Assembly: GCF_022827545.1 (NCBI RefSeq)
Contig: NZ_CP094669.1
Location: 509,001-573,000, forward strand
DNA from: Hymenobacter tibetensis
GTDB taxonomy: Bacteria > Bacteroidota > Bacteroidia > Cytophagales > Hymenobacteraceae
Length of the DNA stretch: 64,000 bases
Direction of reading: 5' to 3'
In this document: positions 24,861 to 34,800 of the stretch, one piece after another
Layout of the letters: each line of letters begins with the position of its first letter
How positions within the stretch are numbered: the first letter of the stretch is position 1
The notes under the pieces: generated by a model
The model's input: only the letters and a program-made list of their open reading frames with translations
Told to the model about the DNA's origin: nothing
Databases searched by the model: none
Translations under genes and position numbers: made by a program

Positions 24861-25886
24861 ATGAGATACGGATATTGGATGCCCGTTTTTGGCGGGTGGC
24901 TGCGCAATGTAGAAGACGAAAACATGCGCGCCGACTGGGACTACGTGAAAACGCTGGCCCAGCGTAGCGAAGACCTGGGCTACGACCTGTCTCTGATTGC
25001 CGAGCTAAACCTCAACGACATCAAAGGCGAGGAAGCACCTTCGCTGGATGCGTGGAGCACTGCCGCCGCCTTGGCCGCCGTTACCAAGAAAATAGAGCTG
25101 ATGGTGGCTGTGCGGCCTACGTTCCACTCGCCGGCGTTGCTGGCCAAGCAAGCCGCCAACATCGACCACATCAGTGGTGGCCGGCTGTCGTTGAATGTGG
25201 TATCGTCGTGGTGGCAGGATGAGGCCAAGAAGTACGGCGTGCATTTCGAGCAGCACGACGACCGGTACGCCCGCACGGCTGAGTGGCTGCACGTAGTAGA
25301 CAACCTCTGGAAGCAAGACCACTTCACCTTCGAAGGCAAGTTCTACAAAGTGACGGACTCTATTTTGCAGCCCAAGCCAGTGTCACGCCCGCGGCCATTC
25401 CTGTACGCGGGCGGCGAATCGGAAGCCGCCAAAAACCTGATTGCCACTCAGTGCGACGGCTACGTTATGCACGGCGACGACCCGGCAGCCATCGGCCGCC
25501 GCATTCAGGACTTGAGCGAGCGACGCGAAAAGCTGGGGTTGCCGCGCATGAAGTTTGGCGTGGCCGCCTACTCCATTGTGCGCAACACCGAGCAAGAAGT
25601 GAAAAAGGAACTGGAGCGCATCACCAACGTGCAAGGCTCGGCTGCGGGCTACAAAAACTACCAGCAGTGGCTGGCGGGTACGCAACTAGAAAACCAAGTT
25701 TCGTTGCAAGACTACTCAGTATCGAACCGGGGCCTGCGTTCCGGCCTCACCGGCACCCCCGACCAAGTAGCCGAGCGCATTGCCGCCTTTGAGGCCGTAG
25801 GGGTAGACTTGTTTTTGCTGCAGTGCAGCCCGCAACTCGAGGAAATGGAGCGTTTTTCGGAAGCCGTTATCCAGGTGTTGGCTTAA
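24861..25886 (+). CDS. LLM-class (luciferase-like) flavin-dependent monooxygenase, SsuD/SfnG type
   Basis: 341 residues, bacterial luciferase-like TIM barrel. Reduced flavin and O2 are used to oxygenate a substrate; SsuD and SfnG in this class split C-S bonds of sulfonates or sulfones. Family signs are the start MRYGYWMPVFGGW, VAVRPTFHSPALLAKQAA, the segment ISGGRLSLNVVSSWW (phosphate/flavin region), the motif FLYAGGESEAAKN, and the C-terminal TGTPDQVAERI. It is coupled to the ATP-grasp gene with a 2-bp gap. No separate flavin reductase or ABC transporter is adjacent, unlike classical ssu clusters. The exact substrate cannot be assigned. Confidence 0.9.
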   Translation: MRYGYWMPVFGGWLRNVEDENMRADWDYVKTLAQRSEDLGYDLSLIAELNLNDIKGEEAPSLDAWSTAAALAAVTKKIELMVAVRPTFHSPALLAKQAANIDHISGGRLSLNVVSSWWQDEAKKYGVHFEQHDDRYARTAEWLHVVDNLWKQDHFTFEGKFYKVTDSILQPKPVSRPRPFLYAGGESEAAKNLIATQCDGYVMHGDDPAAIGRRIQDLSERREKLGLPRMKFGVAAYSIVRNTEQEVKKELERITNVQGSAAGYKNYQQWLAGTQLENQVSLQDYSVSNRGLRSGLTGTPDQVAERIAAFEAVGVDLFLLQCSPQLEEMERFSEAVIQVLA

Positions 25887-25950
25887 GCGGCCTGCCAAGA
25901 AACGGAGCGTTACTTCTCGTAGCGCGTCTTTCTGCTAGTGTTTCCTAACG

Positions 25951-25999
25951 CAAACCGCCGGAGCGCCTTCGCATAAGTTGCGGGTGCTCCGGCGGTTTG
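25951..25999. terminator. Bidirectional terminator between the monooxygenase and kinase genes
   Basis: CAAACCGCCGGAGC (25951-25964) pairs perfectly with GCTCCGGCGGTTTG (25986-25999), a 14-bp stem between two convergent genes. Confidence 0.85.
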
Positions 26000-26023
26000 T
26001 GTGTGAAGGCTCCGCACTGCCTG

Positions 26024-27109
26024 CTAGGCGGGCAATGCAGGTATCTCAATAGTGAACGTGGTGCCCTGGTTTTCAGCGCTTACAAACCGGATAGAGCCCT
26101 CATGCAACTCGACCAAGGTTTGTATGACAGACATACCCAAGCCAGTTGTTTTTTCGCCGCGTAAGCCGGGCCGGCGGGCCTTGGTGAACTTGTCGAAGAG
26201 CACGGGGTGTAGGTGCTCGGGTATGCCTATGCCCGAGTCCGCCACCGTAACCACGGCCCACCCATTGCGGCGCGATACTTCCACCGCAATGGTGCCCCCA
26301 TCCGGAGTGAACTTGATGGCGTTGGAAATCAGGTTGTTAATCACCTGCTCGAATTTGTTGACGTCCAGACTTACGTAAATAGTCTGCGCTAGCGCCCGAA
26401 ATTCAAACCGCAGATCTGTGCGCCGCGCCGAGCGTTGATATTCTTCCAGTATGGTGCCTATCCAGTCCACCAGATTGGTCCGCTCCCGCTTGAGCTGTAT
26501 GCTGGCGGATTCCAGAAACTCCTGGTCCACAAACTCCCGAATCAACGTTAAGCCGTCCGAGCAAGTGCGCTCCATCAGCCCTATCAAGTGCAGGTTCGTT
26601 TCGTCGGTAGCCACAAACTGCGACTTCAAGTGCTGCGTTAGTTGCTGCAGCAGCACAAAAGGAGTGGCCAAGTCGTGCGAGAGGATTTCCAGCGTGGCGT
26701 TCTTCTTGGCGTTGAATTTCTGTGCGTTCAGGCTGTCTGCTTTTGCCCGGCTGATATCCTCGATAGTCCCGGTCAGATAGAGCGTGCCGTCGGGAAGCTG
26801 CTCCTTGCAGGCAGAAAGCTCCAGCCACTGGGTTTCTTCCTCGGAATGCAGAACGCGCACTTCTACATTTTGCACCAGGTCATTACCCAAAACCAGCTCT
26901 AGTTGCTGGTTTAGAAGCTGGCGGTCGTCGGGATGAATCTGGGCTAGCCAAGTGGGAAGGTCCTCGTTCACGTCTGCCGCCGTGCCCCCAATTACCTGCT
27001 CGTAGGCTGGGCTCACGTACGCGACCCGGCGTTCGGCTACATCGTAGGCGAAATACACCGTACTGCTACGGTCTAGCCAAGTGCGAAACAAGAGCGGATA
27101 GTCGGGCAT
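26024..27109 (-). CDS. Orphan PAS-domain sensor histidine kinase
   Basis: 361 residues, no membrane helices or signal peptide, so it is cytoplasmic. An N-terminal PAS domain (about 10-120, with WLAQIHPDDR and a C-terminal GTIEDISRAK) leads through a coiled segment to the dimerisation box ILSHDLATP with H145. The H-box has Asp after His (SHDL) where Glu is commonest, a known variant. The ATPase domain has the N box NNLISNAIKFTP, G1 DSGIGIP and G2 TTGLGMSV, so it should be active. No response regulator is nearby. Signal and partner are unknown. Confidence 0.9.
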   Translation of the reverse strand: MPDYPLLFRTWLDRSSTVYFAYDVAERRVAYVSPAYEQVIGGTAADVNEDLPTWLAQIHPDDRQLLNQQLELVLGNDLVQNVEVRVLHSEEETQWLELSACKEQLPDGTLYLTGTIEDISRAKADSLNAQKFNAKKNATLEILSHDLATPFVLLQQLTQHLKSQFVATDETNLHLIGLMERTCSDGLTLIREFVDQEFLESASIQLKRERTNLVDWIGTILEEYQRSARRTDLRFEFRALAQTIYVSLDVNKFEQVINNLISNAIKFTPDGGTIAVEVSRRNGWAVVTVADSGIGIPEHLHPVLFDKFTKARRPGLRGEKTTGLGMSVIQTLVELHEGSIRFVSAENQGTTFTIEIPALPA

Positions 27110-27338
27110 GCGGCAATATTAAGTATCCAAAAGTACACTTGCATAACACTTTCGTGTTGCACAGATAAGAAGCCACCCGCTGAGACGGTAATTGGCTTGT
27201 ATAAGCCAACCCGTACTGAAATTTTATGGGTGGTTGGTTGCCTGCTGGCAGGAACAACGGAGTATAGGTAACCGGGTGTGGTGCTGGCACCCTAGCTTGG
27301 CGAGGTCTTCTTGGTTGAAGCTGCTATATATAGAAAAG

Positions 27339-27387
27339 TAAAAGCCCGAAAAGTTGCTTGTCTTGGAAGCAATTTTTCGGGCTTTTA
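27339..27387 (-). terminator. Terminator after tRNA-Thr
   Basis: TAAAAGCCCGAAAA (27339-27352) pairs with TTTTCGGGCTTTTA (27374-27387). It is symmetric, and lies 6 bp past the 3' end of the tRNA gene on the minus strand. Confidence 0.85.
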
Positions 27388-27393
27388 TAGGAG

Positions 27394-27466
27394 AGCCTCT
27401 TATTGGACTCGAACCAACGACCTGCTCATTACGAATGAGCTGCTCTACCAACTGAGCTAAAGAGGC
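27394..27466 (-). tRNA. tRNA-Thr (anticodon CGT)
   Basis: On the minus strand the acceptor stem GCCTCTT pairs with AAGAGGC. The D arm reads GCTCAGTTGGTAGAGC, the anticodon arm GCTCA-TTCGTAA-TGAGC has anticodon CGT, and the T arm contains GGTTCGAGTCC. The length is 73 nt with discriminator T. CCA is not encoded. It reads ACG threonine codons. Confidence 0.95.
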
Positions 27467-27685
27467 AATTTCCCGCCGGGCATTTCCCGCGGGGCAGCAA
27501 AGATAGGCAGGATTTGAAAAACGGCTATAGCTTACAGCAATTTTTTCAGCGCTCCTGCCAGATGAGCCATTCTTCTCATAGCCGACGGCAAGCAAGGTGC
27601 CCCCGCCACAGCTTGTCTTGTAGCTGATCTGTGACGAGGGCACACTAGTTGCGCTAATAAGCTAGCCGACAAGCAGACCGAGCAA

Positions 27686-28747
27686 TTACGCCACCTGCGG
27701 CATCCGGTTCTCCCGCGTTAGATGCAGCGAGGAGTTGCGGATTTGCAGCTCAGGCTTCAGCACGATGTGGGGCGGACTATAGTCGGGGCCACGCTCTAGC
27801 AATTGTAACAGCAACCGAACGGCCGTTGCGCCCATGTGCTCGGCTTGTTGGTCCACCGCGGTCAGGTGCGGCTGCGTCATGGTGGTGAAGGGCTCGTTGC
27901 TAAAGCAGGCAAGCGCCAAGTCCTGCGGCACGCGTATTCCACGTTCCAGCAACACTTCTAGGGCTCCGGCAGCGGAGAAAGCATAGGAGGCGAATACGGC
28001 ATCCAGAGGAGTATCCAGCGCCAACAGGTGCTGCATACCAACCCGCCCCGCCTGCAACGTGGACGCCGACAGCGCATACGTCCACCGCTCATCGGTTGGT
28101 AGGCCATGAGCCCGCAGCGCCTCCATGTAGCCCAAGTACCGGTTGCGGCTGGTGTTGAGGTGCTGCGGCCCGGCCAGATGCGCAATGCGGGTGCAGCCTT
28201 GCTCAATCAGGTGCGTTACAGCTTGGTAGGCTCCCTGAAAGTCGTCGAGAACCACGGCGGTGCTCTGGGCTAGGTCTGGCACCCGGTCAAAGAAAACCAG
28301 GGGGGTACCTTGCCGCCGAACCTGCTCTAGGTGCTGGTCATCTTCGTAGGTGGTAGCCGATACGGAAAGCAAGATGCCCTCTACTTGAGCGGCCAGCAGC
28401 GTGCCGATGTTCTGCTGCTCTCGGCGCAGCTCTTCATTGGATTGGCACATCATCACGTTGAAGCCAGCCTCGCTGGCTACCTTTTCGATGCCGTTCATCA
28501 CGGCCGGAAAGAAGTATCCGTTGATGTGCGGCACAATCACGCCCAGCGTATTGCTGCGGCCTTTGCGCAAGGATGCCGCGAGGTGGTTAGGCAAGTAATG
28601 CAGCTCCTGGGCGAGCTTTCGTACGCGAGCTTTCGTGGCCTCGCTGATGCCGTCTTGGTCGGCCAGCGCCCGCGACACCGTGGAAGGTGCTAGGTGTAGC
28701 TGCCGGGCAAGGTCGGTGAGAGATGTTTTTTTTAGGGTAGTAGCCAT
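27686..28747 (-). CDS. LacI-family transcriptional regulator of the adjacent sugar locus
   Basis: 353 residues. The N-terminal helix-turn-helix (SLTDLARQLHLAPSTVSRAL) and hinge (YLPNHLAASLRKGRSNTLGVIVP) are classical LacI. The rest is a periplasmic-binding-protein-like sugar sensor (ending with EPFTTMTQPHLTAVDQQAEHMG). It is the last gene of the minus-strand polysaccharide locus. Three LacI-style palindromes with a GCTAAnA/AnTTAGC or GCAAACGTTTGC core lie in the two large promoter gaps of that locus (37843, 38024 and 40378), and this protein is the obvious candidate to bind them. Effector sugar unknown. Confidence 0.93.
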   Translation of the reverse strand: MATTLKKTSLTDLARQLHLAPSTVSRALADQDGISEATKARVRKLAQELHYLPNHLAASLRKGRSNTLGVIVPHINGYFFPAVMNGIEKVASEAGFNVMMCQSNEELRREQQNIGTLLAAQVEGILLSVSATTYEDDQHLEQVRRQGTPLVFFDRVPDLAQSTAVVLDDFQGAYQAVTHLIEQGCTRIAHLAGPQHLNTSRNRYLGYMEALRAHGLPTDERWTYALSASTLQAGRVGMQHLLALDTPLDAVFASYAFSAAGALEVLLERGIRVPQDLALACFSNEPFTTMTQPHLTAVDQQAEHMGATAVRLLLQLLERGPDYSPPHIVLKPELQIRNSSLHLTRENRMPQVA

Positions 28748-28781
28748 GGAGTAGCTGCAGTTCAGCTAGCGAATACAGTAA

Positions 28782-28808
28782 CAAGGGCTACCAGACTGGT
28801 AGCCCTTG
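28782..28808. terminator. Hairpin between the MFS and LacI genes
   Basis: CAAGGGCTACCAG and CTGGTAGCCCTTG form a near-perfect palindrome. No T-run follows on either strand, so it may be a weak terminator or a processing site within the operon. Confidence 0.5.
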
Positions 28809-28860
28809 CACGTAGAAATATCTTGGAGTCACGTAATCGAACCCTGGTGCAGGTTCCGCC

Positions 28861-30156
28861 TTAAGCCGGCTGTTGGGTAGCTGGAACAGCCCGGCGGCTG
28901 CCCCGCAGACCGTACCACATCACGTACAGGTAGCACACAATGGGGAGCAGCAGGGCAATGCGCAACCCATTATTGTCGGCAATGAAGCCAAACAGTAACG
29001 GCACGAGTGCTCCACCTACAATGGCTGTACAAAGCAAACCGGAGGCCTGCTCGGTATGACGGCCTAAGCCAGCCACAGCTAGCGTGAAAATGGTGGGATA
29101 CATCAGTGAGTTCATCAGCCCCACAGCCAGTAGGCTCCACATAGCTACAGTCCCCGAAGTATTAATAGAAATGAGTACTAGTATTACTGCACCAATTGCA
29201 TTAAAAGCAAGCAGTTTAGTAGGAGCAAACTTGTTGAGCAGATAAGCACCTGCAAAACGGCCCACCATAGCCGCCCCCCAATAGTTGGCAACCTGTTTAC
29301 CCGCTGACTCAGGGTCCAGGCCCATTACATCAGGCAACGCTAAGTAGTTGACGATGTGTGAACCTATGGCTACCTCGGCACCTACGTAAGCAAAGATTCC
29401 TACTACCCCTAATACCAAATGACGATAGTTCCAGGCACTACCAGCATCACTTATCGCAGTGGAATCCGTTTCGGTGGTGTGGTCGATTTTGGGTAAGTGT
29501 ACGCGACTTAAAAGTAAGCTAATGAGCAACAGCACCCCACCTATAACTAAATAGGGAATTTGCACCGCCGTTACATCAATATTGGCGGCGCTAGCAGCAT
29601 CTACTTTTTTAGGAAGATGGCTTAAGATGAGTACGCTACCTAATCTAGGCGCCAAGTACGTACCTAGCGAATTAAAAGCTTGGGTAAGGGTCAAGCGAGA
29701 CGAAGCTGATTCCGGCGGTCCTAGAATAGCCACGTACGGATTAGCAGCTACCTGCAGGATAGTAATGCCGGAAGCCAGCACGAAAAGCGCCCCCAAAAAG
29801 AGTCCGTAGGCTCGTTGCGCTGCCGCAGGGTAGAACAAAAACGACCCTAAAGCGGCCACTGCAAAGCCAATTAGCATGCCCTTCTTATATCCTACTCGAG
29901 AAACCAGCCAGCCCGAAGGAATACTCATGAAGAAGTACGCTCCGAAAAAGCAGAGGTTGATCAGGTTGGCCTGGGCAAACGAGAGCTGAAAGATGGCCTT
30001 CAGATAGGGAATCAGAATGTCGTTGAGACACGTGATAAACCCCCACAGGAAGAAGAGGGTAGTGACGGCGCTCAACGCGGAAGTGTAGCGTTGGGAAGGG
30101 GCCGAAGAAGTGCCGGCGGCTGGCCGGCTGCTAAGGGTTGGGGTAGGGGCTGCCAT
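28861..30156 (-). CDS. FucP/GluP-type sugar MFS transporter
   Basis: 431 residues, twelve predicted membrane helices in two halves, proton-coupled uptake of a monosaccharide across the inner membrane. Typical motifs of the fucose/glucose/galactose permease group are LFFLWGFITCLNDILIPYLK near the first helix, FFGAYFFMSIPSGWLVSRVGYKKGM, and ANPYVAILGPPESASSRLTLTQAFNSLG split over helices IV-V. The ATG at 30156 fits; an upstream frame reaches 30231 inside the terminator of the SusD gene. It lies between the SusCD pair and the LacI regulator, so it likely imports the sugar released by the GH3/GH97 enzymes. Confidence 0.93.
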   Translation of the reverse strand: MAAPTPTLSSRPAAGTSSAPSQRYTSALSAVTTLFFLWGFITCLNDILIPYLKAIFQLSFAQANLINLCFFGAYFFMSIPSGWLVSRVGYKKGMLIGFAVAALGSFLFYPAAAQRAYGLFLGALFVLASGITILQVAANPYVAILGPPESASSRLTLTQAFNSLGTYLAPRLGSVLILSHLPKKVDAASAANIDVTAVQIPYLVIGGVLLLISLLLSRVHLPKIDHTTETDSTAISDAGSAWNYRHLVLGVVGIFAYVGAEVAIGSHIVNYLALPDVMGLDPESAGKQVANYWGAAMVGRFAGAYLLNKFAPTKLLAFNAIGAVILVLISINTSGTVAMWSLLAVGLMNSLMYPTIFTLAVAGLGRHTEQASGLLCTAIVGGALVPLLFGFIADNNGLRIALLLPIVCYLYVMWYGLRGSRRAVPATQQPA

Positions 30157-30202
30157 GAATGGGAATAATGTGGGAAGAGGGGGACTGGGTTGCCAATAGA
30201 AA

Positions 30203-30240
30203 AGAAAAGCCGCGTCCAGCGGGTGGTACACGGCTTTTCT
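30203..30240 (-). terminator. Terminator after susD
   Basis: AGAAAAGCCG (30203-30212) pairs with CGGCTTTTCT (30231-30240). It lies 27 bp after the SusD stop. The MFS gene then needs its own promoter or read-through. Confidence 0.75.
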
Positions 30241-30266
30241 GGTTTCTCAGAGCTTGGAAATTACAA

Positions 30267-31757
30267 TTAGTATCCTTGATTCTGGGTCAAATTCGGATTT
30301 ACATCACGCTCCGACTGCGGAATCGGCAGCAAGTTGTTGAAATCCTGCACATTCTTGCCCTGGGCACGCATCGTAGTCACCAACGTGCCGGTGCGCTTCA
30401 GGTCATACCAACGGTCGTTTTCGAAAGCCAACTCGTAACGACGCTCCCGGAGTACAGCGGCTTTGAAAGCCGTTGCGTCGGTGGTGGCTAGGTCGCGGGC
30501 TGAAGGTGTTTCGATAGGCAAGCCAAACGCGCGGCGGCGTACTCGGTTCAGGTAGGGTAAGCCCAACGTTGGACCTGCTGCTTCTGCATAAATCAGATAT
30601 ATTTCTCCCATACGCAACACCGGAATGTTCAGTGGGGAGTCGTATTGCAGTGGCGTTAACTTGCCAGTGAACCATTTTCTTACATTGTAGCCAAACGGCG
30701 AACCAGGCAAATTTTGCGGCTGCACTATCGTAGTGCCTGGATACACATCGCCGGGTTCCCAAATAGTTACTTTACGGCGCTGGTCATTCAACTCATAGCC
30801 ATCCACAAATTCCTTCTCAGGAACGTTGAAGCCGTAGCCGCCCGTGTTTACGGTGTTCAAACCACGAGCCCCAAAGAAACCGTTGCCAATAAAGCCCGGT
30901 CCGTTTTGATCGTAGTACTCTTGGGGCGACGCACGAAACTGCACTTCGAATAGTGATTCAGGGCCGTTTTCCCTGGCCACGTTGAAGTTGTCGGCATAGT
31001 TGGGGTTCAATAATTTGCCCGACTGCTGAATAACTTCCAATGCCTGCGAAGCGGCCGATGGCAGGTTGCCTTGGGTCAGGTACACTTTCGCCAATAAGCC
31101 CTTCGCCGCCCATTTGGTGGCGCGACCAATGTCGTCGCCGGTGTAGGGGCCAGCGGGGAGGTTGTTGGCTGCCTCCTGCAGATCGGTCACAATCTGCTCG
31201 TAGATCTGCGCGGCCGGGGTTCGGGTGAGGTTGTTAACCGCACTGGCAGTGGCTGGGGGAGTGGTAATCAGCGGCACATCGCCATAACCCCGCACCAAAT
31301 AGAAGTAGTACAGCGCCCGCAGGAACTGCGCCTCGCCTAGGCTGCGCTTCTTGATGGCTTCATCCATGGTGATGGCTGGCACATTGGCCAACACCAAGTT
31401 GGCGCGGCCGATACCAAGGTAGCACGAACGCCAGTGAGCGGTAGTGAGGGGGTTGGTTGCCGGAATGTTGTAGTTGTCGAGTTGCTGAAACTCGATTCCG
31501 TCGCTGCCACCGCCGCCGCCCAGCAGAGAGTTGTCTGACATCACGTCGCCAATACCCCACAGGGAGTAGTTGAACATACCGTAACGAACCAGCTCGGCGT
31601 AGGCCGCATTGGTTGCCTGGATGGCGTCAGTTTGGGTTTTGTAGAAAATCTCTGAGGTTACTCGGTCGCGGGGCTCTACTTCCAGGTAGTCTTTGCCGCA
31701 GCCAGCTAGCAATCCCAGCATGAGTAGGCTCGAAAGAGCTAATTTCTTAGTTGTCAT
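30267..31757 (-). CDS. SusD/RagB-family surface glycan-binding lipoprotein
   Basis: 496 residues. SusD proteins cap the SusC channel and bind the target glycan at the cell surface. A lipoprotein signal ends at GLLAGC (Cys20) just before a Lys-Asp start (CGKDYLEVEP). The protein then shows the SusD TPR-like helices (AQFLRALYYFYLVRGYGDVPLI) and the C-terminal RagB region ending MRAQGKNVQDFNNLLPIPQSE followed by NPNLTQNQGY. The ATG at 31757 is chosen because it starts the lipoprotein signal. It follows susC by 74 bp in the same transcription unit. Confidence 0.95.
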   Translation of the reverse strand: MTTKKLALSSLLMLGLLAGCGKDYLEVEPRDRVTSEIFYKTQTDAIQATNAAYAELVRYGMFNYSLWGIGDVMSDNSLLGGGGGSDGIEFQQLDNYNIPATNPLTTAHWRSCYLGIGRANLVLANVPAITMDEAIKKRSLGEAQFLRALYYFYLVRGYGDVPLITTPPATASAVNNLTRTPAAQIYEQIVTDLQEAANNLPAGPYTGDDIGRATKWAAKGLLAKVYLTQGNLPSAASQALEVIQQSGKLLNPNYADNFNVARENGPESLFEVQFRASPQEYYDQNGPGFIGNGFFGARGLNTVNTGGYGFNVPEKEFVDGYELNDQRRKVTIWEPGDVYPGTTIVQPQNLPGSPFGYNVRKWFTGKLTPLQYDSPLNIPVLRMGEIYLIYAEAAGPTLGLPYLNRVRRRAFGLPIETPSARDLATTDATAFKAAVLRERRYELAFENDRWYDLKRTGTLVTTMRAQGKNVQDFNNLLPIPQSERDVNPNLTQNQGY

Positions 31758-31831
31758 TTCAGTAAATATTGAAGCGTGGGTGAATCGGGGCGGTGTGCCG
31801 GTTGGCACGGCCGCCCCGAAGCAGTAGGGGC

Positions 31832-34800
31832 TTAGAACCCGATGTTGATACCCGCAATGAAGGTGCGAGACTGAGGATACGAGCCCCGGTCGATGCCCAA
31901 ACTGGTCACGAACTGACCGTTCACGTAGTTGGAGGCGGCAATTTCCGGCTCGATACCATCATAGTTGGTGACAGTCAGCAGGTTCTGAGCACTCAAGTAG
32001 AACCGAACGTTCTGCGCCGAAATCCGGTTGATCAGCGTTTTCGGCAGCGTATATCCTACCGTCAGCAGCTTGATGCGCATGTACGAACCGTCTTGCACGT
32101 AGTCGCTGGAGAAGCGCAGGTTCTGGTTGGGGTCGCCGGCAACGGCCCGGGGTACGGAGTTGCTGGTGCCTGGGCCCGTCCACCGGTCCAGTACGCGGGT
32201 GCTGGAGTTTTCAGCGCCGTACAAACCGCCATCCGTATAGAAGCGGTTCAGGTTGAACACATCGTTGCCCTGGCTGCCTTGCAGAAATACGCTGACATCA
32301 ATGCCTTTATAGCTCAAGGTGTTGGTGACACCGTACGTGAAATCGGGGTTGGGGTCGCCGATGTAGGTGCGGTCGGCATCCGTAATAACGCCGTCACCAT
32401 TCAAATCCCGGAATCGGATGTCGCCGGGGCGAGTACCCGAGTTCTGGTAGTAGGCGCTTGCTCCGTTTGTGGCAGTAGAAGCATTGCTGTTCAAAGAACG
32501 CAGCTCTTCATCTGTCTGGATGAGCCCATCCGCTACATAGCCGTAGAACGAGCCGAACGGCACATCTTTGTCGTAGCGCACGATGCTGGCGTTGCCGCGG
32601 AATTGCTGCGCGTTGAACGGCCGGCCCAAACCAAGCGAGGTCAACTCACTGCGGTAGAGCGAGAAGTTCAGGTTGGTGGTCCAGGTGAGGCCGCCATCTT
32701 CGCCCACTAGGTTGCGGCTGGTGAAGGAGAAGTCCAGGCCTCTGTTGCGGGAAGCCGCCGCATTCACAATCTGGTCTTCGTAAGTACCCGACAAGGTGGA
32801 TACCGGCACGTTGATCAGCAGGTTCGGCGAGGTACGGGTGTACAGGTCCAGTGTGGCTTCCAGGCGGTTATCCAACAAGCCCACGTCGATACCCACGTTG
32901 GTTTGCTCGTTGTTTTCCCACTTCAGGTTTTCGTTGGCTGCCCGGGTGGGGGCTGCTCCCGTTACAAACGTCTGATCGCCTGAACCCAAGGCATACTGCA
33001 CATTGCGGTTGGAGGTAATGGTTTGTAAGTAAGCGAAGGCACCCGCGTTGGTTGGGTTACCTACCCGGCCCCAGCCTGCCCGAATCTTCAGGTTGCTGAG
33101 CCAGTTTACATCCTGTAGGAAGCCTTCTTCCGATAGGCGCCAGCCGGCCGAGATGCCGGGGAAGTAACCGAAGGCGTTCTGGCGAGCAAAGGCCGAGGAA
33201 CCGTCGCGGCGAATAACGGCCGAGAACAAGTACTTGCCAGCAAAGTCGTAGTTGGCACGGGCAAAATAACTAGCCAGGCGCGACTGTCCGGCGTTGCCAG
33301 AGTTGTTAAGGCCGTTGGAAGGGCCCACGTCAATTACCTGCAAGTCGTCGCGGCTATAGTTCTGGCGGCTGGCACTGATAGTGCTGTAGTCGAACTGCTG
33401 CGCCGATTGTCCTGCCAGCAACGTCACTGAGTGCTTATCGGCGAATACCTTGTCGTAGGTCAAGGTGTTCTCAATGAGGTAGCTTGGGTTGTAGCTGGTA
33501 TCCCACTGCGCGTTGGCGTTTTGGAGGCGTGTGGCGCCTGGTACCCGCGGGGTAAACCGGTTGTTCTGGTAGAACTGCAGGTCGGCCCCCACGTTGGTGC
33601 GGAAACGCAACCCTTTCACTGGCTCTATTTCAGCAAAAACGTTGGTCAGAACGCGGTTGGTAATCGTTTTGAAGTTGTCACGCGTGGCCTGTACAACCGG
33701 GTTGGTTTCCAGGTAGTAGTCGGTTTCGGTGCTGAACTCCGTGTAATTGCCGGTAACGGGGTCGATTACAGGCCGTGTTGGAGGCGCCGTCAAGGCGTAG
33801 AACACGGGGCTGGTGTAGTCGTTGTTGGTGTCAAGCTGCCGCGCCTGGGCGTGGGTAAGCGAGATGCTGTTGCCGATCTTGATAAACTTACCAAGCTGTA
33901 AGTCACCATTCGCTCGCAACGAGAAACGCTCGAAGTTGGAGCCGATGATGGTACCATCCTGCTGGAAGTAGCCGGCGCTTAATGCGTAGCGTCCTTTCTC
34001 GTTGCCACCCGTTGCCGAGAGGTTGTAGCTCTGAATCTTGGCGTTGCGGTAAATAGCATCCTGCCAGTCGGTGCCCTGCCCCAACGACGCTGGGTTGGTG
34101 TAGCGTGGGTTCAGGGGCAGCGGGTTGCTGTTGATGCCTTGGGTGTTAGCAGCACTCCGGCTCTCGTTGTTGAGCGTTGCGTACTGCTCGGCATTCAGCA
34201 AGTCGAGCTTGCGCCACACGCTCTGGGTGCCCACATAGGCATCGAGGTTGATGGTTGCTTTGCCGGCCTTACCGCGCTTGGTGGTCACGATAACAACCCC
34301 ATTGGCGGCGCGCACGCCATAAATGGCGGTGGCCGAAGCATCCTTCAGCACGTCAATGCTCTCGATGTCGTTGGGGTTGAGAAAGCTCAAGCCGCCGTTC
34401 CGGTCGTCGCTGGAGGGTAGTGGGAAACCGTCCACCACATACAGTGGGTTGTTGTTGCCGGCCGACGTGATACCGCGTACCCGCACCGTAACGCCGCCGC
34501 CGCCGCCGGGTGCCCCATTGTTAGAAGTCACTGTAACCCCAGCTGCCCGGCCCTGAATTGCCTGGTTGGCATCGGGTACGGGCTGCGCCGCTATGTCGCG
34601 GCCAGATACCGATGCCACGGCACCCGTTACGGTAGCGCGCTCCTGCGTGCCGTAGCCTACTACCACTACTTCACCCAGTGCCTGGGTGTCTTCCACCATG
34701 GAAACCGTGAGGCCCGTGGTGGTGCCGGTTAGGGGAAGCTCCACTCGCTTGTACCCAATGTTGCTGAACACCAGGGTGCTACCTTCCGGTGCGGTCAGCG

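Noticed and set aside
27224-27643. 139-residue minus-strand frame
   Set aside because: It runs straight through tRNA-Thr and its terminator and has no protein-like features.
28821-28860. tRNA-like 3' fragment (ggttcgattacgtg on the minus strand)
   Set aside because: The T-arm stem does not pair and no acceptor or anticodon arm can be built, so it is not a tRNA or an attachment-site remnant.
31793-32710. 305-residue plus-strand frame opposite susC
   Set aside because: A long antisense frame is expected in GC-rich coding DNA. The opposite strand encodes a clear SusC barrel.
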